Below, piece after piece: positions 60,834 to 64,000 of a stretch of DNA of 64,000 nt. Each line of letters opens with the position of its first letter. Positions within the stretch are counted from its first letter, which is position 1. The notes under the pieces were generated by a model. That model saw nothing but the letters and a program-made list of their open reading frames with translations. It was not told the origin of the DNA and searched no databases. Both the position numbers and the translations under genes were made by a program. The stretch is from Aequorivita marisscotiae. GTDB taxonomy: Bacteria; Bacteroidota; Bacteroidia; Flavobacteriales; Flavobacteriaceae. The stretch is from assembly GCF_029814825.1 (NCBI RefSeq), contig NZ_CP122379.1, positions 3,387,113 through 3,451,112 on the forward strand, given 5' to 3'.

Positions 60834-61883
60834 GTGAAGATACACGAAAAATATATGACGCGCTGTATTCAGCTAGCCAAAAATGGGCTTGGCACCACCT
60901 ATCCCAATCCGTTGGTGGGCAGCGTAATTGTTTATAACAAAACAATTATTGGCGAGGGTTGGCACTACAAAGCGGGCCAGCCGCACGCCGAAGTAAATGC
61001 TATTTCGGCCGTACGCCAAACCAATTATTTAAACGATTCCACCATCTACGTAAGTTTAGAGCCTTGTAGTCATTTTGGGAAAACTCCGCCCTGCGCAGAT
61101 TTAATAGTTAACAGCGGAATTAAAAAAGTGGTAATTGGCAGTTTAGACCCTAATCCACAAGTAGCTGGCCGCGGCATAAAAAAATTAATCGAAGCCGGTT
61201 GCCAAGTTATTGTAGGGGTTTTAGAAGATAAATGTAATTTGTTGAACAAACGATTTTTTTCATTTCACCAAAAAAAAAGACCGTATATTATTTTAAAATG
61301 GGCGCAGACTGCAGATGGTTTTATAGCACCAAAAGAAACCACCCGAAAGGAAACAAAACCCGTTTGGATTACCAATGAATTTTCTAGGCAACTCGTTCAT
61401 AAAATGCGAAGCGAGGAACAAGCAATTTTAGTGGGGACAAATACCGTTTTACAGGACAATCCATCACTAACGGTTCGGGATTGGACGGGTGAAAACCCAA
61501 CACGGATCGTGCTGGATAGGCAGTTAAAAATTTCGAGGGACGCATCTGTTTTTGACGCAAATTCAAAAACTATTGTTTTTAGTGAAAAAGACAGTGAAAA
61601 TTTGGAAAATGTAATTTTTGAAAGGATTGATTTCTCCAAAGAAATCCCGCAGCAAATTTGCGCTGTGCTATTCCAAAAAAACATTCAATCGGTTATTATT
61701 GAAGGTGGGGCAAAAACGCTTCAAACTTTTATTGATGCCAATTTATGGGATGAGGCGTTTGTATTTAAAGGAAATAACGCATTTATCGAAGGTGTAAAAG
61801 CACCTGTTTTTACGGGTGAAATAATTTCTGAACATAAAATCACAAACAACATGCTATACATCTTTAAAAACCCTCACTCTTGA
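60834..61883 (+). CDS. ribD: Bifunctional diaminohydroxyphosphoribosylaminopyrimidine deaminase/reductase RibD
   Basis: Two steps of riboflavin synthesis. The 349-residue protein has an N-terminal zinc deaminase domain (PHAEVNAI, then PCSHFGKTPPC) and a C-terminal reductase domain (FILKWAQTADGFIAP-like start, ILVGTNTVLQDNPSLTVRDW, IIEGGAKTLQTFI). GTG at 60834 is the likely start, giving VKIHEKYMTRCIQLAKNG. An ATG at 60855 would remove part of the conserved start, and the longer frame overlaps the divergent GNAT gene. Its stop overlaps the next gene's TTG by four bases. Confidence 0.93.
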   Translation: MKIHEKYMTRCIQLAKNGLGTTYPNPLVGSVIVYNKTIIGEGWHYKAGQPHAEVNAISAVRQTNYLNDSTIYVSLEPCSHFGKTPPCADLIVNSGIKKVVIGSLDPNPQVAGRGIKKLIEAGCQVIVGVLEDKCNLLNKRFFSFHQKKRPYIILKWAQTADGFIAPKETTRKETKPVWITNEFSRQLVHKMRSEEQAILVGTNTVLQDNPSLTVRDWTGENPTRIVLDRQLKISRDASVFDANSKTIVFSEKDSENLENVIFERIDFSKEIPQQICAVLFQKNIQSVIIEGGAKTLQTFIDANLWDEAFVFKGNNAFIEGVKAPVFTGEIISEHKITNNMLYIFKNPHS

Positions 61884-62752
61884 TAGCACTGGCTCTAAGC
61901 ATTCTTTCGTCCACAATGATTTTTGTGGTTTTTAAGCTATTTTCAAAATTTAAAATTAATACCCTGCACGGCATTGTTTTTAATTATGTAACAGCTTGTA
62001 TTTGCGGAATTGTCTTTCAGAAAAATACGGTAGCTTTTGCTGAAATACCAAGTTATACTTGGTTTCCATTCGCCTTGATTTTGGGTGCGCTTTTTATTAC
62101 CGTTTTCAATTTAATGGCTGTTACAACACAGCGTAGTGGACTTTCAGTGGTTTCGGTGGCCACAAAAATGAGTGTTGCAATCCCCATTCTTTTCGGACTT
62201 ATTTATTACAATGAAAGTTTGGGGTTTTTAAAAATTACTGGCATTGTTCTCGCGTTAATCGCCGTGTATTTATCTTCCATAAAAACGAAAGACGGAATAA
62301 AAATAAAACGCTCAAATTTTATATTTCCTATTTTGGTTTTCTTGGGAAGCGGCATTATAGACACAACTATTAAATATTTAGAAGGCGAATTTATAGCCGA
62401 AAACGACATTCCTATATTTTCGGCCACAATATATGCGATGTCTGGCGCAATCGGTTTCTCAATTTTGGCCTATCAGGCAATTCGCGGAAAATTTAGGTTT
62501 CAATTTAAAAATGTTCTCGGCGGAATAGCCTTGGGAATTCCCAATTATTTTTCCATTTATTTTTTGGTGCAGGCGCTGCGCAGTGGTATTTTTGACAGTT
62601 CGGGCGTTTTTACCATTAACAACGTAGCAATTGTAATGATTTCAACCTTAATAGGAATTCTGTTTTTTAAAGAAAAATTATTGTTCAAAAACTGGATAGG
62701 AATAGTATTGGCCGTGCTCAGCATTATTTTAATAACCTCAGAAAAACTGTAG
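61880..62752 (+). CDS. EamA/DMT family transporter
   Basis: A 290-residue inner-membrane protein with about ten helices, in two halves of five, as in the drug/metabolite transporter superfamily. Visible pieces are ILGALFITVFNLMAVTTQRSG, the mid-protein GSGIIDTTIKYLE, and the late helix IVLAVLSIILITSEKL. The substrate is unknown; with ribD next to it and translationally coupled, a flavin or precursor is possible but unproven. It starts with TTG at 61880, overlapping the ribD stop; ATG at 61916 would shorten the first helix. Confidence 0.82.
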   Translation: MIALALSILSSTMIFVVFKLFSKFKINTLHGIVFNYVTACICGIVFQKNTVAFAEIPSYTWFPFALILGALFITVFNLMAVTTQRSGLSVVSVATKMSVAIPILFGLIYYNESLGFLKITGIVLALIAVYLSSIKTKDGIKIKRSNFIFPILVFLGSGIIDTTIKYLEGEFIAENDIPIFSATIYAMSGAIGFSILAYQAIRGKFRFQFKNVLGGIALGIPNYFSIYFLVQALRSGIFDSSGVFTINNVAIVMISTLIGILFFKEKLLFKNWIGIVLAVLSIILITSEKL

Positions 62753-62768
62753 CTTTCTATATAAAAAA

Positions 62769-63395
62769 TTGAAATGTTTGGATAGTGAAAAAGATACATA
62801 TAAAACCATTTTAAAACCCTCCAAAGAAGTACTTTTTAAAGAAAAAGGAAGTAAGTTTTTTGGATATGCGTTTCCTGTTACTTCGGAAGAAAATATAAAG
62901 GAACACCTTGACGCGCTCAAAAAACAGCATCACAGCGCCCGACACTGGTGCTACGCATGGCAGTTGGGCAAAGGGTACGAACACTACCGCGCAAACGACG
63001 ACGGCGAACCTTCTAACAGTGCAGGTATGCCTATTTACGGCCAATTACAGTCTTTTGATGTTACAAATATTCTGGTTGTGGTTGTGCGATATTTTGGCGG
63101 CACAAAATTGGGGGTGGGCGGATTAATCCAAGCGTATAAAACTACTGCGCAAATGGCTTTGGAAACTTGCAAAATTTTAAAAAGAACCATCGACGAATCC
63201 TATGTGTTAAAATTTGAATACCCCGAAATGAATACCGTAATGCGAATTATAAAAGATGAAGATTTAAAATTGATAAATCAAAAAATGGAGCTTAGTTGTG
63301 AATTTGAAATTGCAGTTCGGAAAAAAGATGCGGAACGTATTTTTGAGCTATTTAAAAATACGTACAAAGTAACCATCAAACAATTAACGGATTAA
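62769..63395 (+). CDS. YigZ family (IMPACT-type) protein
   Basis: A 208-residue protein with two domains: the N-terminal UPF0029 part with KKQHHSARHWCYAW, RANDDGEPSNSAGMPI and VVVRYFGGTKLGVGGLIQAY, and a C-terminal DUF1949-type ferredoxin-like domain. The family may regulate translation or bind nucleic acid; its role in bacteria is unsettled. No in-frame ATG precedes the conserved region, so TTG at 62769 (or 62778) is the start. Its stop codon directly abuts that of the thioesterase gene. Confidence 0.87.
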   Translation: MKCLDSEKDTYKTILKPSKEVLFKEKGSKFFGYAFPVTSEENIKEHLDALKKQHHSARHWCYAWQLGKGYEHYRANDDGEPSNSAGMPIYGQLQSFDVTNILVVVVRYFGGTKLGVGGLIQAYKTTAQMALETCKILKRTIDESYVLKFEYPEMNTVMRIIKDEDLKLINQKMELSCEFEIAVRKKDAERIFELFKNTYKVTIKQLTD

Positions 63396-63797
63396 TTAAT
63401 CTTCTTTTAATTTTTCAAGTAAATAATCGGGAGCTTTCATTAGCTTTTTGGTAGTGCTATTTACAAAAACCAAAATTGTGGTTGCCGTAACCAACAGTTG
63501 TTTGGATTGATTATAAATTTCGTACTCAAACTCAATTTTTACTGTAGGAATTTGCTTCAAAGTTGTCTTTACGGTTATTATATCGTCGTAATAGGCAGGG
63601 CGTTTATAATCTATATTTAAATGCACTACAGGAAGATGTACATTGTTGGCTTCCATCCATTTATAGCTAAAACCAAGGGCTCGCAACCATTCGGTTCTGC
63701 CTTGTTCTAAGTATTGGGCATAGTTACCGTAATACACCACACCCATTTGGTCGGTTTCACCATAACGCACTCTAATATCTGTAAATGTTTTCTTCAA
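63396..63797 (-). CDS. Acyl-CoA thioesterase (YbgC/4-hydroxybenzoyl-CoA thioesterase family)
   Basis: A 133-residue hotdog-fold enzyme that hydrolyses acyl-CoA or acyl-ACP thioesters. VRYGETDQMGVVYYGNYAQYLEQGRTEW holds the catalytic Asp in the TDQMGVVYYGNY motif. HLNIDYKRPAYYDDII is the second family strand. The length is right. In related genomes this gene often lies beside dnaA, reading away from it; the neighbour here is outside the window. Confidence 0.88.
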   Translation of the reverse strand: MKKTFTDIRVRYGETDQMGVVYYGNYAQYLEQGRTEWLRALGFSYKWMEANNVHLPVVHLNIDYKRPAYYDDIITVKTTLKQIPTVKIEFEYEIYNQSKQLLVTATTILVFVNSTTKKLMKAPDYLLEKLKED

Positions 63798-63844
63798 AAT
63801 TATGTACTGTTTAAAGAAAGTTTTTTGTAGTTTTATCGAAAGTC

Positions 63845-63971
63845 AAGTATGGCGAAAAAAAACTAATAATTCAACCCCAAAGTGGTTTTTTTTATAACTT
63901 TTTTGTTCACATATTTGCATTGTTAATAAATAGCCCGGAAATACTCCATCCCCTATTTTTTGGCCATACTT
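63845..63971. repeat. Inverted repeat with 16-base arms in the terminal AT-rich gap
   Basis: AAGTATGGCGAAAAAA at 63845-63860 is repeated in inverted form, with one mismatch, at 63956-63971 (TTTTTTGGCCATACTT). The 95 bases between are AT-rich and hold a small hairpin (AACCCCAAAGTGGTT with a T tail) and a TTGTTCACA word near 63904. I see no protein gene from 63798 to 64000; it could be the promoter region of a rightward gene beyond the window. Confidence 0.55.
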
Positions 63972-64000
63972 TTTAAAACAAAAAAACAGAAATTTTAACT

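Noticed and set aside
63849..63866. Five-codon leader peptide (MAKKN) followed by a hairpin, as an attenuator
   Set aside because: The frame is too short and has no ribosome-binding signal or downstream gene in view; chance is the simpler reading.

Overview
The window looks like chromosome of a low-G+C member of the Bacteroidota, most likely family Flavobacteriaceae; the genus cannot be told from the sequence alone. Signs of this are C-terminal type IX secretion (T9SS) sorting domains, a PorD-like T9SS protein, DUF5686, DUF6913 and YtxJ-type bacilliredoxin families, and promoters of the Bacteroidota form (TTG about 19 bases before TAnnTTTG or TAnnTTTA). No phage, plasmid, CRISPR array, transposase or tRNA gene was seen.

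Layout. 1-1.1 kb holds two decayed secreted-protein genes, each shifted by one base. 1.1-6.5 kb has an SDR enzyme, the SRP RNA gene (no protein gene there), a glutaminyl cyclase and two cell-envelope proteins. 6.6-8.3 kb has a lipocalin-like lipoprotein and guanine deaminase, separated by three tandem copies of a 273-bp unit that creates chimeric mini-ORFs. 8.4-30 kb is mostly housekeeping: glyA, fahA, clpB, smpB, a DUF5686 protein, pcm, an oxidoreductase/hydroxyacyl-CoA dehydrogenase/DUF1015/YggS run, an exonuclease-GIY-YIG fusion, a potassium channel and miaA. 30-35 kb is a leftward group of glycosyltransferase, YbbR-like protein, coaE and a two-component system.

35-48.9 kb is the most unusual part: five consecutive leftward genes for large T9SS-exported proteins. 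They share C-terminal cassettes (a 177-residue three-cysteine module or a PPC-like pair, then a sorting domain and a hairpin terminator) but carry different N-terminal domains. Near-perfect duplications of 608 bp and 1460 bp inside the array end at domain boundaries, so the array seems to evolve by cassette swapping or gene conversion. The genes share a promoter layout.

49-59.3 kb is a leftward housekeeping series: LOG protein, ligA, DUF6913, dapA, bamD, rpoZ, coaBC, porD, recN and fabI. It includes envelope-assembly (BamD) and secretion (PorD) functions that the array's products would need. 59.4-63.8 kb has prmC, a GNAT enzyme, ribD, an EamA transporter, a YigZ protein and a thioesterase. 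The last 200 bases are AT-rich and contain a long inverted repeat.
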